In this document: positions 22,931 through 30,389 of the stretch, piece after piece
Layout: each line of letters begins with the position of its first letter
Numbering within the stretch: position 1 is the first letter of the stretch
NCBI GenBank assembly: GCA_937989585.1
Contig: CALKRW010000019.1
Coordinates: 1-33,620, forward strand
DNA from: an uncultured Porphyromonadaceae bacterium
GTDB lineage: Bacteria; Bacteroidota; Bacteroidia; Bacteroidales; Muribaculaceae
Length of the DNA: 33,620 nt
Direction of reading: 5' to 3'
The notes under the pieces: model-generated
What the model was told of the DNA's origin: nothing
What the model saw: only the letters and a program-made list of their open reading frames with translations
Database searches by the model: none
Made by a program: the position numbers and the translations under genes

Positions 22931-22960
22931 AGCCAAACTGCCGGTGACGGCAATTTGGCT
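22931..22960. terminator. Bidirectional terminator
   Basis: A 13-bp stem with one mismatch (AGCCAAACTGCCG at 22931-22943, partner at 22948-22960) and a GTGA loop. T-runs follow on both strands; the - strand one is stronger (TATTTTTTT). It insulates hicAB from the genes to its right. Confidence 0.75.
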
Positions 22961-23170
22961 TGGTTTTTGGTTACCCCGATGGGATTTACCCGAAACGGGG
23001 TCAACTATATTGTCTATCAAGACTTTAGATCTCTTGAAAATCATGGATGTTCCCTTTTTGCACACCCGGACATTTCAATGTTCTTCGTATATCTACAACG
23101 CAAAAGTAGCTATAATAGTCTGATTTCAGGCTGTTTTCAGTGTTAAAAAATCAATATGAGCGAGATGGAC
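22961..23170. other. Noncoding gap with no supported gene
   Basis: A GC-rich inverted pair, ACCCCG/CGGGGT near 22974-23000, is reminiscent of a decayed tRNA end but no cloverleaf can be built. The 14-mer GCAAAAGTAGCTAT near 23100 recurs at 32935, in both places preceded by CTTCGTAT. Nothing else is visible. Confidence 0.4.
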
Positions 23171-23757
23171 TCACAGACTATAATAGCCTCCCGTCTTGTT
23201 TGAGCCTCGATACTCCACAAAACCCATTTCTCCCAATGCTTTCAAAGCCCTTTTCACTGTTGCCTCGCTTTTCCCGATAATCGGAACAATATTTATCCGA
23301 CTTATACCCGGATGCGCTTTAACAATGTCAAGTATATTATTTTCAACTTCCGAAAGCAATTTTATCGGGTCATTTATCGGGTCATTTATCGGGTCATGAT
23401 TTTGACCCGATAAATCCGGGCGCATAAATATCACTTTGACCACGCCTCTTTCATCGGTTACTCTCGGCTGGGGAAGTCCTGCGCGCTTGCACTCCTCGAA
23501 TATCATTGACAGGCCTCTGCCCCAATGCTCGATTACTCCACTGTAATACATTACGCGGGCAATAGTCTCATTTGGCGGTTCCGATGTGTGTGGCGAGTAT
23601 CCGGGAGCCGTATGTAAGTTGATTCGCAGGTATTTCTTCGGGAAGCATACCTGCGTTCTCAATCTCTATTCGGTCATCATATATAGCAACGCCGACGGAG
23701 GCAGTCTTTCTCCAGTCCATGTGAGCCAAAGCGTTAAAAATGCCTTTTACTCACACT
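23171..23757 (-). pseudogene. Broken AlbA_2/RecG-like ATP-binding transcriptional regulator
   Basis: The 3' part (frame of 23171-~23620) encodes the conserved end of this family: NETIARVMYYSGVIEHWGRG, FEECKRAGLPQP and a C-terminal winged helix (GISRINIVPIIGKSEATVKRALK). The preceding domain is present but in another frame (GIFNALAHMDWRKTASVG, then AIYDDRIEIENAGMLPEE), running to a stop at 23568-23570, so there is a frameshift near 23590-23625. Just upstream the reading frame has a TGA and the N-terminal DNA-binding part is missing. The intact gene was probably a regulator; it is now inactive. Confidence 0.75.
23361..23396 (+). repeat. Three tandem copies of a 12-bp unit
   Basis: TTTATCGGGTCA repeated three times without mismatch, encoding DPIN-type repeats in the broken gene; an inverted copy follows at about 23402-23415. 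This is a typical hinge repeat of the family and a slippage site, not an independent element. Confidence 0.85.
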
Positions 23758-23875
23758 AAGAGAATTTTCCAGACTCACGGTTCAAAATGCCAGATTGTCA
23801 GGATAACCGCTATCTCTCCGCTTGCACGACTCACGGACTATTTGAGGATAAAATCGACAGATTTTTCGGTCAGTT

Positions 23876-24418
23876 TCAAATACTGGCTATCTCCTTTGTC
23901 AACAGATGAACAGTTGAGGAAGGATTTGAATAGGCCTCTTTCCCATTGGCGCGTGCCGCTGCAACTTCTATTTTCTCAATCAGTATTCTTTTCATCGCTG
24001 TTGAGTATTCCCCTTTGGAATAAGCAGGGTCTTTACTTCTCAAAAGTGCAAGACACTCCGATGATGATATTTCACGGTTGACATCGACATAGTGCAGCAG
24101 GAACCAATATTCGATGCAGGGGTTGGAAAGCAGAAGGGTGGCATCTTTAATCTTCTTAAGACGGTCAAGCATCCCCGGCACATCAAGGTCGAACATCAGG
24201 AAAGTCTTATCCTCCGGTGTGGTGAACCTGTCGCGCTTGCATCTGTTGATATACGGCTGGGATATATTGGAATCGCTTACTCTCGCTATGATTTCAACGG
24301 GAACCCGGAAATTGCGGCGCAGGAGATCCACATACGCAGCTTCGGTCTTTCCCTCGCAGAATACGAAGAAGGTCGGATTCATTCTCTTGCCTTTCGGCTG
24401 TTTCGCTTTTCGTGCCAT
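23876..24418 (-). CDS. rloB: RloB-like protein (AbiLii-type)
   Basis: 180 residues. The RloB signature is clear: FVFCEGKTEAAYVDLL near the start (TOPRIM-like acidic residue), FLMFDLDVP near 72 (D-x-D) and LLSNPCIEYWFLLHY near 95. RloB is presumed to be a nuclease-like effector paired with an ABC-type ATPase, as in RloAB and in lactococcal AbiL. It follows the ATPase gene by 2 bp, so the two form a defence operon. It is close to the usual length, with no broken motif seen. Confidence 0.87.
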   Translation of the reverse strand: MARKAKQPKGKRMNPTFFVFCEGKTEAAYVDLLRRNFRVPVEIIARVSDSNISQPYINRCKRDRFTTPEDKTFLMFDLDVPGMLDRLKKIKDATLLLSNPCIEYWFLLHYVDVNREISSSECLALLRSKDPAYSKGEYSTAMKRILIEKIEVAAARANGKEAYSNPSSTVHLLTKEIASI

Positions 24419-24420
24419 AA

Positions 24421-25575
24421 TCAGATATTCTCAAATTCGTTGACATACGGCACGGCGTCAAAACGCCCCTGAAGATAGGCTTTTTCCAGATCCATCTTCT
24501 CACGGAAGTCCTTGTAGTCGAAAAGTGAATAAAGGTCACTGGAACTGTCATCGCGCTTATTCACAAAGAAAATCTGGTCTTTACGGAAACGGCTCATGTC
24601 AAGCAGATGTGTGTTGTGGGTGGTGAACACAAGCTGTGCCGACCGGCTGTTGTGGAACAGGTTGATGAGATATTCGACAAGCCGGGTGTGCAGGCTCGTT
24701 TCCACCTCATCAAGAAACATCACTTTATTGTTGCGGACAACATCCATTACCGTAAGCATTATCCTGAACAGTATTTTTGTACCCTCGGATTCTTCAGTAT
24801 TGAAGTCAAACGGAAGAGAAGGATTGCGACGGTGGAAAGTTGTCAGCTCTCCATCCTTATACGAAAACTCCACAATGTCGCTGTCTGCGGCTTTAAGAAC
24901 GCGAAGAACCGCATCCTTGTTGTCTCCGAGAAATCTGTCTGTCACCATCGATGTGTTGCCGCGATAACTGAATACAAGCTGCTCGTTGAACCATCGGTAA
25001 ATCTCCTTTGCCTTGTCACGATCCATCTGGCTTGCGCGCGACAGGAAAAGCGTTTTGCGTGAAGTATTCGACGCAACATCCATCGGACGGCGTATTACAG
25101 TCGTAAACTCATATTTCTCCTTCTTCCCCCCGGATTTACGCTCATCACGGGAGAATATCAGAGCCTTGCGCCCTTTGGGATAGTAATACAGGCTTTCGGT
25201 AATGATTTCCTCACGGGTGCAGGAAAAAGAATATTCATGTTCTATCTCGTTGACGATAAAACGTATGTAGAACTCACTCGGTGCATCATTCCCGCCAAAT
25301 TTGAAAGGCTTAAAACCAAAACAGTCCCCCTCGTTATAGTTGTGGGAGTCAAGAATCATATCAACAGCGGCCTTTACGGCCTTGATTATGTTGCTCTTAC
25401 CGGAAGCGTTTGCGCCGTATATGGCAACTGTTTTCAAAAGCCGTTCATTGCCGACACTGAAAGTATTGCCGTCAAGCGCGCGGGCTTCCTTTGTCTGTAT
25501 ATTGGCGGCCTGCAAGTCAAGCGTTATTTTCTCGTTAATCGAGAAAAAGTTGGTGAGAGCGATTTCTAATACCAT
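24421..25575 (-). CDS. rloA: RloA-like AAA (ABC-type) ATPase (AbiLi-type)
   Basis: 384 residues of the AAA_15/AAA_21 class. Visible are Walker A YGANASGKSN (53-62), the signature-like EESEGTKILF, Walker B KVMFLDEVETSLH and the switch histidine in TTHNTHLLD. There is no TOPRIM domain, so the nuclease activity is supplied by the adjacent RloB. ATP hydrolysis probably gates the effector on phage or foreign-nucleic-acid sensing (family inference). A -7 box lies 28 bp upstream of the ATG. The neighbouring broken regulator and mobile-type sequences are consistent with a defence island. Confidence 0.9.
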   Translation of the reverse strand: MVLEIALTNFFSINEKITLDLQAANIQTKEARALDGNTFSVGNERLLKTVAIYGANASGKSNIIKAVKAAVDMILDSHNYNEGDCFGFKPFKFGGNDAPSEFYIRFIVNEIEHEYSFSCTREEIITESLYYYPKGRKALIFSRDERKSGGKKEKYEFTTVIRRPMDVASNTSRKTLFLSRASQMDRDKAKEIYRWFNEQLVFSYRGNTSMVTDRFLGDNKDAVLRVLKAADSDIVEFSYKDGELTTFHRRNPSLPFDFNTEESEGTKILFRIMLTVMDVVRNNKVMFLDEVETSLHTRLVEYLINLFHNSRSAQLVFTTHNTHLLDMSRFRKDQIFFVNKRDDSSSDLYSLFDYKDFREKMDLEKAYLQGRFDAVPYVNEFENI

Positions 25576-25603
25576 TTCAAATGCTGTATTTGTAATTATT
25601 TTG

Positions 25604-25611
25604 CAAATATA
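25604..25611 (-). promoter_or_regulatory. Candidate -7 box of the rloAB operon
   Basis: The - strand reads TATATTTG, 28 bp before the rloA ATG. The -33 element is not convincing. Confidence 0.4.
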
Positions 25612-25642
25612 ACACTTTAATTCGGATTTTAGTTATTCTGCC

Positions 25643-25795
25643 ATGAAAAAAACTTTGTCGTTTGTCAGGCACTGCGAAAACTGCGAGAGGCGTGGCGGCT
25701 CAAGGTGTCGTCGTCGGTTTTGCCGTCATAGGGTGACGGCGAAGCAGGCTTCACTGACATCCTCCGACCGTACGCCGACTATGGGAGCCGGCTGA
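25643..25795 (+). CDS. Possible small Cys/Arg-rich protein (50 aa)
   Basis: An ATG at 25643 opens 50 codons (MKKTLSFVRHCENCERRGG...), with four cysteines (C11, C14, then CRRRFC) in a zinc-finger-like spacing and ~11 arginines, ending TPTMGAG. The whole 25.65-25.95 kb stretch is GC-rich and unlike its AT-rich flanks. An overlapping antisense frame (72 codons, 25726-25944) is equally open, so either or neither may be expressed. It may be a fragment of a mobile element. No function assigned. Confidence 0.3.
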   Translation: MKKTLSFVRHCENCERRGGSRCRRRFCRHRVTAKQASLTSSDRTPTMGAG

Positions 25796-26235
25796 ACACC
25801 GACTGCCTCATACGCCTTGTGAGATTGCGACAGGGATGCCGCACACACAAGACTTCTAGACAGTCCGTGTTCGTAACGCCTGCTCTTTGATAAGGAATTT
25901 GAGCCGCCGCGCCACTCTCCGTTTGTTACGGCCCACGGCGGCAAAGAATGTGTCGCTTACGATTCCTCGGGATTATTCATCTTGCATTAGGGGGCTGTAC
26001 TTTTATCAGTATAGATTTCAATGATTTACCTAATTATGAAGGTGGGTCTGAACCCATTTTCCGGAAAATCACCGAAAAACAGCCTGTTTTCAGGCAAGTT
26101 ACGATACCGTATCATTCCATATATCAAATACTTGCCTCTTCAATCGGGAACAAAATTAATTTTTCTCGGACTGTTCCCGATTTGTACACCGCAGACTGCT
26201 ATATTTTGCCGATTTCTGGAGTTTCGGACAAAATA
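25796..26235. other. Intergenic region with no supported gene
   Basis: The left ~150 bp continue the GC-rich segment; the rest is AT-rich. An 11-bp inverted repeat, AATCGGGAACA (26142-26152) and TGTTCCCGATT (26172-26182), is the only structure seen. Short + strand frames here have no family features. Confidence 0.5.
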
Positions 26236-26270
26236 AAAATCACTGAAAATGCTTGATTTTCAGTGATTTT
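26236..26270 (-). terminator. tRNA-Lys terminator
   Basis: Perfect 15-bp arms, AAAATCACTGAAAAT (26236-26250) and its complement (26256-26270), with a 5-nt loop. On the - strand it lies 23 bp after the tRNA end and is followed by a T-rich tract. Confidence 0.8.
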
Positions 26271-26293
26271 CCACTTTTTGTGGTCTTTATAAG

Positions 26294-26367
<74 letters not shown>

Positions 26368-26412
26368 TTGCTTGATGCCTCGAAGGTTGACCCTTTCTCT
26401 GCAAAAGCGATG

Positions 26413-26444
26413 CAAAATTAGTGCCTTTTTTTGAATTTCACAAA
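26413..26444 (-). promoter_or_regulatory. tRNA-Lys promoter
   Basis: On the - strand: TTTG (26441-26444), a 20-bp spacer and TAATTTTG (26413-26420), about 45 bp upstream of the mature tRNA. Confidence 0.65.
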
Positions 26445-26619
26445 TTTTTCGGGAATTTTTTCGCACATAGATTTTTTTTCAGGGTATTATTTTTAGTGTT
26501 TTTTCGCTTGCATCCATGTCTCTTTCCGGCGCAAGGACTCTGCTACGATGGTGGCATTCAGAGTGTTGGTCATGGCGCGGGGTGCCGGAGGGAGGGATTG
26601 GGGACCACGGGTGCATGAG

Positions 26620-27234
26620 TCACAGCGGCAACAGCCAGACAAGGCTGACTTCTGCCTTGACGGGTCCGAAAAATATGCGGCTGCGGTTACCGTCGTACAC
26701 GCGAATGCCGTCCTTGAGGCTGTAGCGCGTGTATTTCGTGCGCATAAGGCCGATGCCGCCGCCGATCTCGAGGTTCAGGTGACGGTTCAACGGCAGAGAG
26801 TATGAGTAGGAAATGCCTGTGGTCCACGATACATGCTCGCTCTGACGGCCTACGTTGCCGAACTTGATGTTGTAGTCGAAGACCGAGACGAAAACGCCGA
26901 TGGTCTGGCCTGTCAGCGCCTGGCGTGAGGGATGGTCGCGGAATCGGTAGCGTGCCTCGATCTCGCCGCGCTTGATGTGCCAGCAGCGCCGCATTCCACC
27001 CCATCGGGCGAAACTACCGTCGGCGACGAGCGCCAGGCGTCCGCGTCCGGCCTCGAGCCCGATGTCGGGTGTCAGCAGGGCGTCATGCAGCAGATTGGTG
27101 CGCATGGCGAAAGTCCACTGTCTCAGCGAGGGTGGGGCGGGTGTGTCCGAACCGGCCTGTACGGTGGATTCGGATTCTGCCGCCGACAGGGACAGAGACA
27201 GGGCGAGTGTGAGTATCAGGATAAGATGCCGCAT
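26620..27234 (-). CDS. DUF3575 outer-membrane-type beta-barrel protein
   Basis: 204 residues. A signal peptide (MRHLILILTLALSLSLSAA) is followed by the DUF3575 opening AMRTNLLHDALLTPDIGLE and alternating amphipathic strands (GVFVSVFDYNIKFG, GISYSYSLPLNRHLNLEIGGGIG) ending in an aromatic/hydrophobic stretch (AEVSLVWLLPL). This is typical of small outer-membrane barrels; the family is often linked to fimbrial or surface loci in Bacteroidales, but none is seen here. It appears to be a single gene. Confidence 0.88.
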   Translation of the reverse strand: MRHLILILTLALSLSLSAAESESTVQAGSDTPAPPSLRQWTFAMRTNLLHDALLTPDIGLEAGRGRLALVADGSFARWGGMRRCWHIKRGEIEARYRFRDHPSRQALTGQTIGVFVSVFDYNIKFGNVGRQSEHVSWTTGISYSYSLPLNRHLNLEIGGGIGLMRTKYTRYSLKDGIRVYDGNRSRIFFGPVKAEVSLVWLLPL

Positions 27235-27347
27235 AGTTTTTTATAGACCTAATATCTATAACCTTTTCGCGGTGTCTTTGGTTCGGCCGTTTCAGCCCGG
27301 CTTGCGAACTTTAAAATAGCAGGACGGAGGCGGCACGAAAGGCGCGG

Positions 27348-27980
27348 CTAAAAATCCTCGTCGCTCTCGCGGTGACAGCGGTTTGGCGGCGTTAAGGCAA
27401 GACTCGCCGGATTATGCCGCGGACCGAAACTCAGGTGCATTCCGGCGTCGAGCAACTGCCGTGCGAGCGCGGGTTTTCCGCGGAAACCGTGGACAATCCA
27501 GACCGGTTCCTCTGCGGTCCCGGCAGTCCCGGTCTCGGCAAGCAGACGTCGTCGCGCCGCAAGCAACTCGCCCCATGCGCGCACGCAGTGGACTATCAGC
27601 GGCAGTCCCAGCCGTGCCGCAAGCCGTGCCTGTGTCATGAAAACATCCTTCTGGACGTCGAGTCCAGGTCCGCGCAATCTGTCGAGCCCGCATTCGCCGA
27701 TAGCCGCGAGTTGCGTTGGCGCCGACTCGGCCAGATGACGCTGGGACTCGAGCGCTTCGGCGACATCGGACCGTCCGGCGTTCCACGGATGCACGCCGAG
27801 CGAGTAGCGCACGTCAGCGCGCGGAGCGTCGGGAAGTGCCGTCATCCCGGGAACGGCCTCTACGTGAACTATCGCCGGACCTTCGGGGCATGGGTTGTGG
27901 GTGTGTACGTCAAGGTGGGGCACGGAAAGGAAATCCGGTGTCCCACCTTGTATAGTCATATCGTGTGTCGTGTCAGACAT
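27348..27980 (-). CDS. TatD-family metal-dependent hydrolase, short at the C-terminus
   Basis: 210 residues. Motifs in order: HLDVHTHN, YSLGVHPWNA, AAIGECGLD, LGLPLIVHCVRA, VWIVHGFRGK and GMHLSFGPRHNPASLALTPPNRCHRESDE, giving the metal-binding His/Glu/Asp set including the last Asp of ESD. The family normally continues 20-40 residues past this point, but here a stop follows after DF. Whether the tail was lost by mutation cannot be told; the active site is intact. The family acts as nucleases or related hydrolases. The start overlaps the aroQ end by 8 bp, so they are cotranscribed. Confidence 0.87.
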   Translation of the reverse strand: MSDTTHDMTIQGGTPDFLSVPHLDVHTHNPCPEGPAIVHVEAVPGMTALPDAPRADVRYSLGVHPWNAGRSDVAEALESQRHLAESAPTQLAAIGECGLDRLRGPGLDVQKDVFMTQARLAARLGLPLIVHCVRAWGELLAARRRLLAETGTAGTAEEPVWIVHGFRGKPALARQLLDAGMHLSFGPRHNPASLALTPPNRCHRESDEDF

Positions 27981-28413
27981 CGCGGTGCAGCAGCGCCTCG
28001 ACGGCCAGTCGGTAGGAGTCCGCGCCGAAACCCGCTATCGACCCGAGGCAGGCGGGGCCTATGAGCGACGTGTGGCGTATGGCCTCGCGGGCCGCGGTGT
28101 TCGACAGGTGTACCTCGATCACGGGCGTCACTATCGAGCGTATGGCGTCGGCGATCGCCAGCGAGGTGTGCGTGTATGCCCCGGCGTTGAGGACCACGCC
28201 GATGCAGTTGTCGTCGTAGCCCGCTTTCTGCAGCGCGTCGATGAGCGTGCCCTCGCAGTTCGACTGCAGGTCGCGGAGTTCTACCTGGCTCTGGTAGAGC
28301 GTGCGCAGGTTCTGAAGGATTGAGTCGAGGGTCTCGCGGCCGTAGATTTCCGGCTCGCGCAGTCCCAGCAGGTTCAGGTTGGGGCCGTTTAGTATGAGGA
28401 TGTATTTTGTCAT
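27973..28413 (-). CDS. aroQ: Type II 3-dehydroquinate dehydratase
   Basis: 146 residues, full length for the family. Signature segments: LILNGPNLNLLGLREPEIYG (catalytic Arg and Tyr), LQSNCEGTLIDAL, VLNAGAYTHTSLAIADAI (substrate loop) and VIEVHLSN (catalytic His). It dehydrates 3-dehydroquinate in the shikimate pathway as a dodecamer. It lies 6 bp after mrp and overlaps the TatD gene, in a core biosynthetic operon. Confidence 0.97.
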   Translation of the reverse strand: MTKYILILNGPNLNLLGLREPEIYGRETLDSILQNLRTLYQSQVELRDLQSNCEGTLIDALQKAGYDDNCIGVVLNAGAYTHTSLAIADAIRSIVTPVIEVHLSNTAAREAIRHTSLIGPACLGSIAGFGADSYRLAVEALLHRDV

Positions 28414-28419
28414 GGGGCT

Positions 28420-29526
28420 TTATTTGTGGTTGAGCGACACGGCCTTTGTCGGCGGCAGGGTCTCGTTGCGCTCGGCCACGGCGTCGACGACCTCGCGGGC
28501 AAGGTGGCGGAACGACTCGGCCGCGATGGTGTCGGCGGCGGCGATGGGACTGCCCGAATCGTTATGCTCGCCGACTGCGGCGACAAGCGGAATCTGTGCC
28601 AGAAGACGCAGGCCGCGTTCCTCGGCAAGGCGCACTGCGCCCCCGTTGCCGAAGATGAAATAGCGCTCCTCGGGGTGGGGTGCCGGCGTGAACCACGCCA
28701 TGTTCTCGACGATGCCCAGGATGGGTACGTTCACCTTGTCGCCGGTGAACATTGATATGGCCTTGCGTGCGTCGGCGAGTGCGATTTCCTGGGGTGTCGA
28801 CACGACCACCGCGCCGGTGATGCCCAGAGTCTGGACTAGGGTGAGGTGGATGTCCGAGGTCCCCGGGGGCATGTCGATGACGAAATAGTCGAGTTCACCC
28901 CAGTCGGCCTGCTCTATGAGTTGCTTGAGAGCGTTCGAGGCCATTGAGCCGCGCCACAGCACCGCCGAGTCGCGGTCGACCAGGAATCCTATCGAGAGCA
29001 TCTTCACGCCGAAGGCCTCGGCAGGGATGATGAGGTCGCGTCCGTCCTCGCTCTTGTGCATGTATATCTCGGCGTTCTCCACGCCGAACATCTTGGGTAC
29101 CGACGGACCGAATATGTCGGCGTCAAGCAGCCCCACGCGATAACCCTCGCGGGCCAGCGACACGGCCAGGTTGGCGGCGACAGTCGATTTGCCTACGCCG
29201 CCCTTGCCCGAGGCCACGGCGACGATATTCTTCACGCCGGGCAGGACGGGAGCCTTTTCGGCGGCGGGAGCCTGGACTATCTTGGTGTTGACGGTCACGG
29301 CCACATCCTTGCCCGCGTGAAGTTTCACGGCGGCTTCGGCGGCCTTGACCAGCGAGCGGATGAACGGGTCGGTCGGTCGGTCGAATTTCAGTGAGAACGA
29401 GACGGTGCGCCCGTCGATGCGTATGTCGTCCTCGACCATGTCGAGGTCTACGATGTCACGGCCGTTGCCGGGATAGCGGACGGTCCTGAGTGCTTCGGTT
29501 ATGAGTGCGGGATATAGTGTTTCCAC
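28420..29526 (-). CDS. mrp: Mrp/ApbC-type Fe-S carrier ATPase
   Basis: 368 residues. An N-terminal MIP18/DUF59 domain (about 1-85) is followed by a deviant-Walker P-loop ATPase (GKGGVGKST at 107-115, then LLDADIFGPSVPKM and DMPPGTSDIHLTLVQ). The CxxC pair that binds the bridging cluster in many homologues is absent: the usual site reads VENMAWFTPAPHPEERYFIFG, as I recall for other Bacteroidetes. It probably carries or transfers Fe-S clusters, perhaps with another partner. It sits 21 bp after trmB and 6 bp before aroQ. Confidence 0.93.
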   Translation of the reverse strand: METLYPALITEALRTVRYPGNGRDIVDLDMVEDDIRIDGRTVSFSLKFDRPTDPFIRSLVKAAEAAVKLHAGKDVAVTVNTKIVQAPAAEKAPVLPGVKNIVAVASGKGGVGKSTVAANLAVSLAREGYRVGLLDADIFGPSVPKMFGVENAEIYMHKSEDGRDLIIPAEAFGVKMLSIGFLVDRDSAVLWRGSMASNALKQLIEQADWGELDYFVIDMPPGTSDIHLTLVQTLGITGAVVVSTPQEIALADARKAISMFTGDKVNVPILGIVENMAWFTPAPHPEERYFIFGNGGAVRLAEERGLRLLAQIPLVAAVGEHNDSGSPIAAADTIAAESFRHLAREVVDAVAERNETLPPTKAVSLNHK

Positions 29527-29547
29527 GTCGTTGGCGTTTGATGTTGA

Positions 29548-30366
29548 TTACTGTTTCTTGAATCTGACGGCGGGTGCGCAGAGCTCGGGACACTGCACCT
29601 GTCCGCGTGAGTACGAGCGGTAGGTGTCATGCTCTATCTCGACCTCCGGCTCGACAAGTGGAGTCGAGGCGTCCAGCCGCATGCGTATGTACTTTATGGT
29701 GAGTCCTCGGTCCAGCCACTGCTGTTCGTAGTGGGTGCGGATGTCCAGGTCGAGCGGCAGGTCATGGCAGGCCTTCCCTTCCTCGCCAGGACGGTAGTCC
29801 TTGTACAGGTTGTCGCTTATGGCCTCGACGGTGATGGCGCCGGGATTGGCCTCGGCGAGCAGTTTCGTGTATGTGAACAGGAACGGCGAGTCGGTCTTGA
29901 GGTTGATGACGCCGCCGTCGCCCAGTATGCGGCGGTACAGGTCGAGGAAGCGGGTCGACGTCAGGCGCTTCGACGTTTTCTTCATCTGCGGGTCGGGGAA
30001 GGTTATCCATATCTCGGCGACCTCGCCGGGTGTGAAGAAGCGGTCGATGAGTTCTATGGAAGTGCGCAGGAACGCCACGTTGCCGAGGCCCTCGCGCAGT
30101 GCGGCGGTGGCTCCGGTGTGCATTCGTGCGCCCTTGATGTCGACGCCTATGTAGTTGCCCTCCGGGTGGCGGCGTGCCAGTCCGGTGGCATATTCTCCCT
30201 TGCCGCATCCCAGTTCGAGGGTGATGGGCCTGTCGTTGCCGAAGACCTCGCTGTGCCACTTGCCCCTGTGGGGGAAATCCTTCTCCGAGAGGACGGCGAA
30301 GGGATACTGGAAGACAAAGGGGATGTCCTCCATTTCTGCGAACTTCTTGAGTTTGTTCTTGCTCAT
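29548..30366 (-). CDS. trmB: tRNA (guanine-N7-)-methyltransferase
   Basis: 272 residues. The SAM-binding motif I, LELGCGKGEYA, near residue 50; IGVDIKGARM; WITFPDPQMKK (the usual PDPWPKK position); and a C-terminal DIRTHYEQQWLDRG helix. It methylates G46 of tRNAs. The C-terminal ~35 residues (EIEHDTYRSYSRGQ, then CPELCAP) extend beyond typical E. coli TrmB. It starts 23 bp after the secreted LRR gene ends and may be in the same transcript. Confidence 0.96.
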   Translation of the reverse strand: MSKNKLKKFAEMEDIPFVFQYPFAVLSEKDFPHRGKWHSEVFGNDRPITLELGCGKGEYATGLARRHPEGNYIGVDIKGARMHTGATAALREGLGNVAFLRTSIELIDRFFTPGEVAEIWITFPDPQMKKTSKRLTSTRFLDLYRRILGDGGVINLKTDSPFLFTYTKLLAEANPGAITVEAISDNLYKDYRPGEEGKACHDLPLDLDIRTHYEQQWLDRGLTIKYIRMRLDASTPLVEPEVEIEHDTYRSYSRGQVQCPELCAPAVRFKKQ

Positions 30367-30389
30367 GTATATCTATAGGATTGGCGCGT

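Noticed and set aside
22968..23045. Possible tRNA or tRNA remnant near the ACCCCG/CGGGGT pair
   Set aside because: No anticodon or D arm can be built; only the end stem resembles a tRNA.
23361..23415. Short tandem repeats considered as a CRISPR-like array
   Set aside because: Units are contiguous 12-mers without spacers and encode DPIN repeats within a known family. No CRISPR array was seen anywhere in the window.
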